From: Clostridiales bacterium | Lineage (GTDB): Bacteria > Bacillota > Clostridia > Oscillospirales > JAAYXM01 | Length of the DNA: 10,450 nucleotides | Direction: 5' to 3' | NCBI GenBank assembly: GCA_012515925.1 | Contig: JAAYXM010000002.1 | Span: 1-10,450, forward strand | The notes under the pieces: model-generated | The model's input: the letters and a program-made list of their open reading frames with translations, nothing else | Told to the model about the DNA's origin: nothing | Database searches by the model: none | Program-made: the position numbers and the translations under genes | Shown: one piece after another, positions 1 through 6,508 of the stretch | Layout of the letters: the number at the start of each line of letters is the position of its first letter | How positions within the stretch are numbered: position 1 is the first letter of the stretch

Positions 1-56
1 CTTTAATGCTATTATATCAATTACTTTTTATAAACAAAGAAGCTGTTGAGACATTC

Positions 57-1295
57 TTACCAGCCGGAAAGGTAATCTCGCTGCGCGGCGGTCAGCTCGT
101 CATATTCGATACCCTCCGCCTTTAGCTTTACCCTCGCGACTTGTTCGTCTATCTCCGGCGGAACCGGATAAACATCCGGCGTAAACCCGCCTTCCCTGCG
201 TGATATATATTGGGCGGTCAAAGCCTGAATTGCGAAGCTTAAATCCATAATCTCCGCGGGATGGCCGTTTCCGGCGGCAAGGTTTACGAGCCTGCCCTCT
301 CCGATCAGGTTGAGCATGCGCCCGTCCTTCATGCGATACCCGCGGATATTTGGTTTCCGTTCAAACTCCTCGCATGCCGCCTCGGATAAATCCTTCTTGT
401 TTATCTCAACATCGAAATGCCCCGCGTTGCATAGCAGAACCCCGTCCTTCATACGCGCAAAATGCCGCTTTACGATTATATCCCGGCAGCCCGTGGCGGT
501 TATGAATATATCGCCAATCTCCGCCGCCTTGTCCATCGGCATGACCGTATACCCGTCCGCATACGCCTCAAGCGCGCGAAACGGATTCGTCTCACAGATA
601 ATAACCCTCGCGCCGAGCCCGCGCCCGCGCATCGCGATACCCTTGCCGCAAAAACCGTATCCGGCGACAACGGCGCACTTCCCGGCAATCAGCAGGTTCG
701 TCGAATTCATAATCGCGTCCCACACGGACTGCCCGGTCCCGTGGCGGTTGTCAAACAGGTGCTTGCAGTTCGCGTTATTTACCGCGAACATCGCGTACTT
801 AAGCTTCCCCGCCTTTTTCCTCGCATACAGGCGGCTTATCCCGGTCGTGGTCTCCTCACAGCCCGCGATAAGGTTTTTCCCGAACCGCTCGTATTCGCCG
901 TGGAGCAGCCCGATAAGGTCACCGCCGTCGTCGATTATAATGTCGGGCACACATTTAAGAGTCTCGACCAGATGCGAAATATATTCGTCCTCGGTGGCTC
1001 CGTGCCACGCGAAGACCTCAAAGCCTTCATCGACAAGCGCGGCGGCAACGTCGTCCTGCGTGGAAAGCGGGTTGCAGCCCGTAACGTACACCTCGGCGCC
1101 GCCCGCCGCAAGCGTCTTTGCCAGATACGCGGTTTTCGCCTCCAAATGGATGGACATCGATATTTTCCTGCCTCGAAACGGCTGCTCGGCTTCAAAGCGC
1201 GCCTTTATTTCATTTAACACGGGCATGCTCGAGGCAACCCACTCGATTTTTTTGCGCCCGCTCGCCGCGATACTTATGTCTCTTATTATACTCAT
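57..1295 (-). CDS. ahcY: Adenosylhomocysteinase, archaeal/Thermotoga-type (S-adenosylhomocysteine hydrolase)
   Basis: This cytosolic NAD-dependent enzyme splits S-adenosylhomocysteine reversibly into homocysteine and adenosine, removing the inhibitory product of SAM-dependent methylation. Seen in the 412-residue sequence: the substrate-domain motif IHLEAKT (49-55), NPLSTQDD (75-82), IDDGGDL (121-127), CEETTTG (146-152), catalytic-type Lys178 and Asp182 in NCKHLFDN, and a Rossmann motif GYGFCGKG (212-219) followed by Glu235 as the NAD-ribose acidic residue. The protein ends at about 412 residues with QRDYLSGW and lacks the C-terminal Lys-x3-Tyr tail that reaches into the neighbouring subunit's NAD site in the classical family. 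The position of the usual Cys195 (human numbering) is Thr187. Both traits fit the archaeal/Thermotoga branch. Start ATG with GGAGG 7 nt upstream (1303-1307). It stands alone and diverges from glnA. S-inosylhomocysteine hydrolase activity, known for a methanogen relative, cannot be excluded. Confidence 0.95.
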   Translation of the reverse strand: MSIIRDISIAASGRKKIEWVASSMPVLNEIKARFEAEQPFRGRKISMSIHLEAKTAYLAKTLAAGGAEVYVTGCNPLSTQDDVAAALVDEGFEVFAWHGATEDEYISHLVETLKCVPDIIIDDGGDLIGLLHGEYERFGKNLIAGCEETTTGISRLYARKKAGKLKYAMFAVNNANCKHLFDNRHGTGQSVWDAIMNSTNLLIAGKCAVVAGYGFCGKGIAMRGRGLGARVIICETNPFRALEAYADGYTVMPMDKAAEIGDIFITATGCRDIIVKRHFARMKDGVLLCNAGHFDVEINKKDLSEAACEEFERKPNIRGYRMKDGRMLNLIGEGRLVNLAAGNGHPAEIMDLSFAIQALTAQYISRREGGFTPDVYPVPPEIDEQVARVKLKAEGIEYDELTAAQRDYLSGW

Positions 1296-1322
1296 TGCAA
1301 AACCTCCGGATTAATAATTCTT

Positions 1323-1350
1323 ATTATATATGTTTTTACCAAAATTACAA
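1323..1350 (-). promoter_or_regulatory. Candidate ahcY promoter
   Basis: Read on the minus strand, TTGTAA (1345-1350) lies 16 nt before a perfect TATAAT (1323-1328), which is 27 nt upstream of the ahcY start codon and just before its GGAGG. The resulting leader would be only about 20 nt, leaving no room for a SAH riboswitch. Assignment is by consensus only. Confidence 0.6.
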
Positions 1351-1495
1351 GTAAGGATTTAGGGTAGGGCTTATCTTCTCCCCCGAGGGGGGAAATACAA
1401 GAGAACGCAGCTAATAATCTCAATTACAGAGAAATCGGGCATATATTTTCGAAATTACATGCTCCGGCATTATAAACGATTGTAAAAACATATAT
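1326..1495. repeat. Inverted 14-bp repeat shared by the two divergent promoters
   Basis: The 14-mer GTAAAAACATATAT occurs on the plus strand at 1482-1495, between the -35 and -10 of the glnA promoter. It occurs on the minus strand at 1326-1339 (plus-strand ATATATGTTTTTAC), in the spacer of the ahcY promoter and overlapping its -10. The copies are exact, face outward with their own promoters, and are about 140 bp apart. This could be a shared regulator site or a coincidence of AT-rich promoter DNA. Confidence 0.55.
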
Positions 1496-1500
1496 TTTCG
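1440..1500 (+). repeat. 12-bp direct repeat upstream of glnA
   Basis: CATATATTTTCG occurs exactly at 1440-1451 and again at 1489-1500. The second copy fills most of the spacer of the glnA promoter. The start-to-start distance is 49 bp, close to five helical turns, so two protein dimers could sit on the same DNA face. No match to the GlnR/TnrA operator pattern TGTnA-N7-TnACA was found, so the factor, if any, is unknown. Confidence 0.5.
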
Positions 1501-1509
1501 TGATATAAT
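1480..1509 (+). promoter_or_regulatory. Candidate glnA-asnA promoter
   Basis: TTGTAA (1480-1485), an 18-nt spacer and a perfect TATAAT (1504-1509) precede the glnA start by 46 nt, with GGAGG at 1543-1547. The predicted leader is about 40 nt and shows no strong stem. The spacer contains one copy each of the 12-bp and 14-bp repeats described separately. Confidence 0.65.
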
Positions 1510-1555
1510 AACCGAAAGTGAAAGCTATTTGAATTTATTGACGGAGGAATAATTT

Positions 1556-2887
1556 ATGCCGGGTTATACTAAAAGCGACATATTCCGTATCGTAAAAGAA
1601 AAAAACATAAAGTTTATCCGCTTGCAGTTCAACGACATTTTCGGTTCGCTGAAAAACGTATCGATAACCGAAAAGCAGCTGGAGCGCGCGCTCAACAACG
1701 AGTGTATGTTTGACGGCTCGTCGATTGAGGGTTTTGTGCGCATCGAGGAATCGGATATGTACCTGCGCCCGGATTTAAACACTTTTGTCACGCTACCATG
1801 GCTTAACGACATAGGCAATGTTGCCCGCCTTATCTGTGACGTTTACCGTACCGACGGGACCCCGTTTGAGGGCGACCCGCGCTATGTGCTTAAAAAAGTG
1901 CTTGCCGAGGCCGCGGAAATGGGTTATGCGTTCAACGTAGGCCCCGAGGCGGAGTTCTTCCTCTTCCGAACCGACGAGGCCGGCAAGCCTACCACCATCG
2001 CGCACGACGCCGCGGGGTATTTTGATTTGGGCCCGGTTGATTTAGGCGAGTCCTTGCGCCGTGATATGTGCATGACGCTTGAACAAATGGGCTTTGAAAT
2101 CGAAGCCTCGCACCATGAGGTTGCCGAGGGTCAGCATGAAATCGACTTTAAATACGGCGAGGCGCTTTCCACGGCGGATAATATTATTACGTTCAAGCTT
2201 GTTATTAAAACCATCGCGCATAAACACGGGTTGCACGCGACATTCATGCCCAAACCGATTTACGGCATGTGCGGCTCGGGTATGCATATAAACATGTCGC
2301 TGTGCAAGGACGGCAAAAACGTTTTTTACAATGAGACCGACCCGCTCGGGCTCAGCGAGACCGCGTACAGCTTCATTGCCGGCATACTTGCGCACGCGAA
2401 GGGCATGAGCGCTATTACAAACCCGCTCGTGAATTCGTATAAGCGTCTTGTCCCGGGGTATGAGGCGCCGATTTATATCGCGTGGTCGGCCAAAAACAGA
2501 AGCCCGCTCATCAGAATCCCCGCCACGCGCGGCGAGGGTACGCGTATCGAGCTCAGAAACCCCGACCCGTCGGCCAATCCCTATCTGGTGTTGGCGCTGG
2601 CGCTCGCCGCGGGACTTGAGGGTGTCAAGAACAAGGCTAAGCCCCCGAAGCCCGTGGACTCCAATATATACGAGATGACATGCGAGGAGCGAACCCTGAC
2701 CGAAATCGATACACTTCCGCGAAACCTGCGCGAAGCTTTAAAGGAATTTAAAAAAGACCCGCTCATGACAAGCACGCTCGGCACGCATATCACGGAGAAA
2801 TATATCACGGCCAAGGAGCTTGAATGGTCCGAATACGAACGCAGGGTGCATAACTGGGAAATCGAAAACTATCTCGTTAAATACTAA
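1556..2887 (+). CDS. glnA: Glutamine synthetase, type I-alpha
   Basis: This enzyme makes glutamine from glutamate, ammonia and ATP, the main entry of ammonia into metabolism; the family forms cytosolic dodecamers. The 443 residues match the Bacillus-type GlnA length and order: beta-grasp N-terminal domain with DGSSIEGF (53-60), metal-binding GPEAEFF with Glu131/Glu133, HHE (186-188), QHEID (193-197), GSGMH with His244, the flap GYEAP with Glu303, and NRSPLIR (314-320). Arg62 in GFVRIEES corresponds to the residue linked to glutamine feedback inhibition in Bacillus subtilis. The roughly 25-residue insertion and the adenylylated Tyr segment of the beta class are absent, so control by GlnE-type adenylylation is unlikely. 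Start ATG, GGAGG 8 nt upstream. asnA follows after 16 bp, almost certainly in the same transcript. Confidence 0.97.
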   Translation: MPGYTKSDIFRIVKEKNIKFIRLQFNDIFGSLKNVSITEKQLERALNNECMFDGSSIEGFVRIEESDMYLRPDLNTFVTLPWLNDIGNVARLICDVYRTDGTPFEGDPRYVLKKVLAEAAEMGYAFNVGPEAEFFLFRTDEAGKPTTIAHDAAGYFDLGPVDLGESLRRDMCMTLEQMGFEIEASHHEVAEGQHEIDFKYGEALSTADNIITFKLVIKTIAHKHGLHATFMPKPIYGMCGSGMHINMSLCKDGKNVFYNETDPLGLSETAYSFIAGILAHAKGMSAITNPLVNSYKRLVPGYEAPIYIAWSAKNRSPLIRIPATRGEGTRIELRNPDPSANPYLVLALALAAGLEGVKNKAKPPKPVDSNIYEMTCEERTLTEIDTLPRNLREALKEFKKDPLMTSTLGTHITEKYITAKELEWSEYERRVHNWEIENYLVKY

Positions 2888-2903
2888 TTTGGAGCCTGAA
2901 TAA

Positions 2904-3914
2904 ATGAAGGAAAGAATAATCATACCAAAAGCATACCCGAAAAATATGACGATACGCGAAACCGAGATTTGCATTAAGTTTATAAAGGATTATTTCGAAC
3001 GCGCGCTTGCCGCGGCGCTCAACCTTACGCGGGTCAGCGCGCCGCTTTTTGTCAAGCCCGAAACCGGGTTAAACGACAACCTTAACGGAGTCGAGCGCCC
3101 GGTATCCTTCGGGATTTTAGAGCAGGACGACGCGGTATGCGAAATCGTTCATTCCCTCGCGAAATGGAAGCGCGTTGCGCTTTTAAATTACGAATTTGCC
3201 GAGGGCGAAGGGCTGTATACCGACATGAACGCAATCCGCCGAGATGAAATAACGGATAATCTGCATTCGATTTATGTTGACCAGTGGGACTGGGAGCTCA
3301 TTATGAGTAAAGAGGACAGAAACCTTGAGTTCTTAAAGCAGATTGTCCGCAGGATTTATTCGGTTGTTCTTGAAACGGAGGCGCGTGTCGCGGGAAAATT
3401 CGGCGTGCCGAAAAAGCTTCCGTCCGACATAGTGTTTATGTCAACCTATGAATTGGAAGACTCCTATCCCGCTCTTACGCCGAAGCAGCGCGAATACGAA
3501 GCCGCGAAAAAGTACGGCGCGGTTTTCATAACGCAAATCGGCGGAAGGCTCAAATCCGGCGAGAAGCACGACGGACGCGCGCCGGATTATGACGACTGGA
3601 AGCTGAACGGCGATATAATCCTGTATTATCCGCTGCTCGACTGCGCGTTTGAGGTTTCGTCAATGGGCATTCGGGTTGACAAGCAGGCGCTTATCGAGCA
3701 GCTTACCGCGGAAAACTGCCTCGACCGGCTGAATCTTCAGTTTCAGCGCGCGCTCGCGGACGGCAGGCTGCCGCAGACAATCGGCGGCGGAATCGGGCAG
3801 TCCCGGCTGTGCATGTTCCTGCTGAACAAGGCGCATATAGGCGAGGTTCAGGCTTCCGTCTGGCCGGACGAGGATATAAAGCTTTGCGAGGAAAACGGCA
3901 TAAAACTGCTGTAG
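2904..3914 (+). CDS. asnA: Aspartate-ammonia ligase (asparagine synthetase A)
   Basis: AsnA converts aspartate, ammonia and ATP to asparagine, AMP and pyrophosphate through an aspartyl-AMP intermediate. It is a cytosolic homodimer related to class II aminoacyl-tRNA synthetases. The 336 residues are a normal full length. Visible motifs: GLNDNLNGVERPVSF (55-69), the motif-2-like RRDE (112-115), VDQWDWE (125-131), HDGRAPDYDDW (222-232), and the motif-3-like GGGIGQSR (294-301) that holds ATP. Start ATG with GGAG 9 nt upstream, 16 bp after the glnA stop. The pairing with glnA groups the two ATP-driven ammonia-to-amide reactions, so shared nitrogen-responsive expression from the glnA promoter is inferred. 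Two stem-loops follow the stop. Confidence 0.97.
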   Translation: MKERIIIPKAYPKNMTIRETEICIKFIKDYFERALAAALNLTRVSAPLFVKPETGLNDNLNGVERPVSFGILEQDDAVCEIVHSLAKWKRVALLNYEFAEGEGLYTDMNAIRRDEITDNLHSIYVDQWDWELIMSKEDRNLEFLKQIVRRIYSVVLETEARVAGKFGVPKKLPSDIVFMSTYELEDSYPALTPKQREYEAAKKYGAVFITQIGGRLKSGEKHDGRAPDYDDWKLNGDIILYYPLLDCAFEVSSMGIRVDKQALIEQLTAENCLDRLNLQFQRALADGRLPQTIGGGIGQSRLCMFLLNKAHIGEVQASVWPDEDIKLCEENGIKLL

Positions 3915-3925
3915 GAATTGAAATA

Positions 3926-3959
3926 TTAAGCCCTTTGCGCCAGTCCGCAAAGGGCTTAA
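3926..3959 (+). terminator. Stem-loop after asnA (first of two)
   Basis: A perfect 14-bp inverted repeat, TTAAGCCCTTTGCG (3926-3939) and CGCAAAGGGCTTAA (3946-3959), has a 6-nt loop. It begins 11 nt after the asnA stop. The following bases (ATCATTATTGTTT) are only loosely T-rich, so it may be a weak terminator or a 3'-end protecting hairpin that works with the next stem. It lies in the convergent gap and can also form in rubrerythrin transcripts. Confidence 0.65.
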
Positions 3960-3977
3960 ATCATTATTGTTTGTGAT

Positions 3978-4010
3978 TATCGCCGGCTGTGCCGGCGATA
4001 GTTTTATTAT
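3978..4010 (+). terminator. Intrinsic terminator in the asnA/rubrerythrin convergent gap
   Basis: A perfect 10-bp GC-rich stem, TATCGCCGGC (3978-3987) and GCCGGCGATA (3991-4000), with a 3-nt loop is followed on the plus strand by GTTTTATTATATT. This is the classic form of a Rho-independent terminator for glnA-asnA. On the minus strand the stem lies 12 nt past the rubrerythrin stop but lacks a T tract there, so use by rubrerythrin is less certain. Confidence 0.75.
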
Positions 4011-4011
4011 A

Positions 4012-4500
4012 TTAATACTCGATAAACCGGTCGCCGGGGACGCCGCAGATGCTGCACTTATCGGGACGGGCTTTTTCGATATTCCCGCACACCGGGCACA
4101 GGTAATAGAATCCCTCTTCGGTGCCGTCGACGTTATCAAGTGCTTCCTGATAAAGCTTTGCGTGAACCTCTTCGGCTTTCATCGCGAATGTAAAGCTTAT
4201 AAGCGCGGCTTTGTTGCCTTCGGCCTCGGCCGCCTTGACGAAATCCGGGTACATATCCTTATACTCATATGTCTCACCCGCAACCGCGTCCTTAAGGTTT
4301 TCTGCGGTCGAGCTTATTTTCCCCGCTACCTCAAAATGCTTAAGCGCGTGCAATGTCTCCGCGTCGGCCGCGGCTCGAAACAGCTTTGCCGCGTTGGTTT
4401 TACCCTCTTTTTCGGCTTGCTTCGCGTATGCCGTATACTTCCTGTTTGCCTGGGACTCGCCGGCAAACGCCTCCATCAGGTTATCAAGTGTCTTGCTCAT
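4012..4500 (-). CDS. rbr: Rubrerythrin (diiron peroxidase with rubredoxin tail)
   Basis: Rubrerythrin reduces hydrogen peroxide to water in anaerobes, taking electrons through its rubredoxin domain; it is cytosolic. The 162-residue protein has a ferritin-like four-helix domain with ligands Glu15 (AGESQA), Glu48-x2-His51 (ETLH), Glu76 and Glu79 (AGETYE), and Glu110-x2-His113 (EEVH). A C-terminal rubredoxin-like domain has Cys135-x2-Cys138 and Cys149-x2-Cys152 to bind one iron. This is the small form, with the usual domain order. The start ATG has GGGAGG 7 nt upstream and its own promoter-like sequence, and the gene appears monocistronic. The tight final motif (ending GDRFIEY) is typical of the family. 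No PerR operator could be assigned with confidence. Confidence 0.96.
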   Translation of the reverse strand: MSKTLDNLMEAFAGESQANRKYTAYAKQAEKEGKTNAAKLFRAAADAETLHALKHFEVAGKISSTAENLKDAVAGETYEYKDMYPDFVKAAEAEGNKAALISFTFAMKAEEVHAKLYQEALDNVDGTEEGFYYLCPVCGNIEKARPDKCSICGVPGDRFIEY

Positions 4501-4530
4501 TTTATGACCTCCCTTTGTAAGAATACTCTG

Positions 4531-4559
4531 ATTATACTATATATTAGCATAACCGAAAA
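4531..4559 (-). promoter_or_regulatory. Candidate rubrerythrin promoter
   Basis: On the minus strand a perfect TATAAT (4531-4536) lies 30 nt before the start codon. At 17-nt spacing the -35 position reads TTTTCG (4554-4559), a poor match, so an activator or another spacing may be involved. The region lies between the rubrerythrin start and the stop of the 59-residue ORF upstream. Confidence 0.45.
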
Positions 4560-4592
4560 CCCCGTTAAGTGATAAAGTCACAATAACACAAC

Positions 4593-4772
4593 TCAAGGTG
4601 TTTTTTGGTTATACAGTGCCAAAACCGCTCCGACGACCACACCAGCCCCGGCTCCGATACATAGCCAAAACACTAAATTCTGAAGCAGCGCGCCGACCAC
4701 AACGCCGAGCGCGGCACATATTCCTACGGACGAACCTATGCTCAGATAATCGGAAATCGGCTTCTTTTTCAT
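4593..4772 (-). CDS. Small glycine-rich two-helix membrane protein (59 aa)
   Basis: A 59-residue ORF runs from ATG (4770-4772) to TGA (4593-4595). The translation begins MKKKPISDYLSIGSSVGICA, continues with a GVVVGALL helix, a short NLVFW turn, then a second helix, and ends ALYNQKTP. Two hydrophobic helices (about residues 12-30 and 33-53) are rich in small-xxx-small packing motifs such as GAGAGVVVG, as in glycine-zipper-like small membrane proteins of Firmicutes. The positively charged N-terminus suggests both ends lie in the cytoplasm. GAGAGGG lies about 5 nt before the ATG. It starts 40 bp after the AraC-type gene stop on the same strand, so co-transcription is likely. Its function is unknown; a link with the regulator's target or with membrane stress is only a guess. 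Confidence 0.7.
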   Translation of the reverse strand: MKKKPISDYLSIGSSVGICAALGVVVGALLQNLVFWLCIGAGAGVVVGAVLALYNQKTP

Positions 4773-4812
4773 TTTACCCTCTCACCAACCTTTTTCAACT
4801 CAGGAAGGGACG

Positions 4813-5670
4813 TCATTTCTTTACCACGGGAAGCCATACCTCGCAGCGATAGTCTTTCGCCTGCTGGTCCCCCTCGAAATACACCTCGATATCCGGCGCG
4901 TCCGCGTACTCGTAGCCGGAATTCGGGAGCCATTCGCTGACTATACGCTTTTGCAGCTCCTGGATAGCCGTCGGCATGGGACCTATGCAGGTAAAAATCG
5001 CCCATGTACCGGCCGGCACGATAAACTCCTCCAACCCCTCCGGCGCTGCCATGTCGCTCGGCACGGCAATATAATAATCAAAATCCTTGCCTTTGAGACT
5101 GCTTGTTACGCCCAGTATGCCCTTAGGCTCCTGATTTAACAGTCCCAGAATCCGCGTTATTTTGCCGCTCTGCACGGTACTCTGCCAGAAAGCCGGAATC
5201 TGCGTGAAGTTTTCCTCAACGTTTAACTCATAATGCCCCTTTGTCCCGACTATTCTGAAAGCGTCCTTCTTTTCAATACGATAATTCATTTCAGCCTCTC
5301 CTTTAATTGAAATTTTGAAGCTGATAGGCATATAGGCTTTAAGGACCGCGCCGGCTTTTCGCGCCTCAGAGGGCGCTATTCCGTGTACGCCGCGAAAAGC
5401 GCGATTGAAAGCGGTAGGCGAATCATAGCCGTATTTTAAGGCAATATCAATAATTCGCTCATCGTTGTTCTGCAAATCCGCCGCCGCTCTTGTCATTCTT
5501 CGCCTGCGTATGTATTCTCCGAGCGGCAACTCCGCCAGATACGAAAACATCCGCTGGAAGTGAAACGGGGAGCAGCATGCAATCCGCGCCAGGCGCGTGA
5601 TGTCAACTTCATCCTCTAAATGCTCCTCCAGATACGCGATTGCCGCGTTGAGCCTGCCAAGCCATTCCAT
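4813..5670 (-). CDS. AraC-family regulator with C-terminal GyrI-like effector-binding domain
   Basis: This is a Rob/BmrR-style transcription regulator of 285 residues. Residues 8-106 form the AraC DNA-binding domain with two helix-turn-helix units: LARIACCSPFHFQRMF (27-42) and IDIALKYGYDSPTAFNRAF (74-92). From Met128 the protein reads as a GyrI-like (SOUL/GyrI) domain, which in relatives binds amphipathic drugs or other hydrophobic small molecules; Glu/Trp-containing segments such as FEGD (265-268) and CEVWLPV (276-282) are typical. Start ATG has GGAGA 7 nt upstream. It lies 26 bp behind a two-helix membrane protein and 40 bp before a 59-residue membrane protein, all on one strand, so it may be autoregulated with them. 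The inducer is unknown. Family assignment is firm; the target genes are inference. Confidence 0.93.
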   Translation of the reverse strand: MEWLGRLNAAIAYLEEHLEDEVDITRLARIACCSPFHFQRMFSYLAELPLGEYIRRRRMTRAAADLQNNDERIIDIALKYGYDSPTAFNRAFRGVHGIAPSEARKAGAVLKAYMPISFKISIKGEAEMNYRIEKKDAFRIVGTKGHYELNVEENFTQIPAFWQSTVQSGKITRILGLLNQEPKGILGVTSSLKGKDFDYYIAVPSDMAAPEGLEEFIVPAGTWAIFTCIGPMPTAIQELQKRIVSEWLPNSGYEYADAPDIEVYFEGDQQAKDYRCEVWLPVVKK

Positions 5671-5696
5671 ACCTTCATCTCCGTCCCTATAATAAA

Positions 5697-5972
5697 TTAC
5701 CCGGCCCTGTAAGTCCTCTCATTTTTTGCACAAATCGGAGAGGCTTGCTTGATTGAGGCCAGAAGCATGGCCGCGGAAAGCGCGAGCACAGCGGCTCCGA
5801 GCCATACGGACAAATCAGGGAAAACCGAGGTTATAAACAAATACTCAGCGAAAACGCATCTAATCAGAATTCCGAGCAGAACGACTGCAGCGAAGGCGCG
5901 AAGCAGTCTGAAGCTAATCCGCTTTCGCCGATAAGCCGACAGTATAATTTTCACACCTTGCCGAGCGGACAA
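5697..5972 (-). CDS. Small membrane protein with two predicted helices, function unknown
   Basis: A 91-residue protein with a TTG start. AAGGGG at 5981-5986, 8 nt upstream, supports this start. An internal GTG at codon 7 is the alternative but has worse spacing. The basic N-terminus (KIILSAYRRKR, 8-18) is followed by two hydrophobic stretches (about 23-42 and 52-74) joined by a short loop containing AEYLFITSVFPDLS; a polar tail with Lys/Arg follows. Both ends are therefore predicted to face the cytoplasm. I do not recognise a family. It is 60 bp downstream of the FMN-binding protein gene and 26 bp upstream of the AraC-type gene, on the same strand. It could be a membrane partner of the flavoprotein or belong with the regulator. 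That it is a real gene rests on the RBS, the membrane pattern and the tight context. Confidence 0.65.
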   Translation of the reverse strand: MSARQGVKIILSAYRRKRISFRLLRAFAAVVLLGILIRCVFAEYLFITSVFPDLSVWLGAAVLALSAAMLLASIKQASPICAKNERTYRAG

Positions 5973-6032
5973 TTCCGGTACCCCTTTCGGATTTATCGCC
6001 TATGTACGTTAATATCGTTACACAAAAGAGTA

Positions 6033-6491
6033 TTATTTTCCCTCAGCCTGTTTAAGCGCGTTTTCCACCGCGTTGAGATGGGCTTTTGATGTCAGTGTCG
6101 CTCCGCTGACAACATCAACCTGCAGGGACTGGTTTTCGATTATCTCGTCAAACAAATTTTTAATCGTCTGTCCTTTACCTATTTTCGTCTCTTGCTTGTC
6201 GCCGGCCAGCGCACCCTCCGTTACCTTGATTTTCGTGACGGCACCCGATTCAACGGTAACCTCAACCGCGGCGTTTCTGAAGCTGTCCTTTGTCCCGCGG
6301 TATGCGCCCGTATAAACCCCGTCTTGCAGATTGCCGAAATCCACATCCGCGACGACCAGGTTTTTTAGCTCATCCCGACCCGGGGTGGTAGCAATAACCA
6401 TTGCCGCCAATAGCAAAACAACACCGCCGATAATTGACAGAATTATAACCAACTTTCTTTTATTCCCCTTTCTTGTTTTAGCACTATGCAT
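6033..6491 (-). CDS. Membrane-anchored FMN-binding domain protein, likely covalently flavinylated
   Basis: The 152-residue protein has a basic N-terminus (KTRKGNKRK, 5-13), one transmembrane helix (14-34) and an FMN_bind-type domain (about 55-148) that by the positive-inside rule should face outward. DGVYTGAYRG (57-66) is the usual domain start. D126-VV-SGATLT (126-134) matches the consensus D-x2-3-[ST]GA[ST]-x-T recognised by ApbE, with Thr134 as the expected attachment site for FMN through a phosphoester bond. Relatives include NqrC/RnfG and the extracellular electron-transfer flavoproteins of Gram-positives. The apbE gene ends 17 bp upstream on the same strand, so enzyme and substrate are encoded together. 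ATG start with AAGGAAGG 7 nt upstream. The partner that supplies or accepts electrons is not evident in this window, and no Rnf or Nqr subunits are present. Confidence 0.92.
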   Translation of the reverse strand: MHSAKTRKGNKRKLVIILSIIGGVVLLLAAMVIATTPGRDELKNLVVADVDFGNLQDGVYTGAYRGTKDSFRNAAVEVTVESGAVTKIKVTEGALAGDKQETKIGKGQTIKNLFDEIIENQSLQVDVVSGATLTSKAHLNAVENALKQAEGK

Positions 6492-6508
6492 GGTTTAACC
6501 TTCCTTAT

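Noticed and set aside
310..1314. 334-codon plus-strand ORF opposite ahcY, and a 251-codon one at 462-1217
   Set aside because: Both are antisense shadows of the strongly conserved ahcY frame; the protein sequences are Arg/Pro/Ser-rich with no recognisable domain.
1296..1322. Possible SAH riboswitch upstream of ahcY
   Set aside because: Only about 20 nt lie between the predicted transcription start and the start codon; no conserved SAH-riboswitch core was seen there or in the rest of the gap.
1379..1392. C/G-run palindrome (TCCCC...GGGGG) between ahcY and glnA
   Set aside because: A stem of about five pairs with a 4-nt loop, no T tract and no repeat elsewhere in the window; too small to call a feature.
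1441..1555. GlnR/TnrA operator or T-box leader before glnA
   Set aside because: TGTAA at 1481-1485 lacks the matching TnACA half at the right spacing, and no T-box motif or long leader is present.
3660..4139. 159-codon minus-strand ORF and the 201-codon plus-strand ORF at 3967-4572
   Set aside because: They overlap asnA and rubrerythrin antisense, cross the terminators, and show no domain or RBS support.
4569..4581. GTGA/TCAC small hairpin after the 59-residue ORF
   Set aside because: A 4-bp stem with no T tract; too weak to call a terminator.
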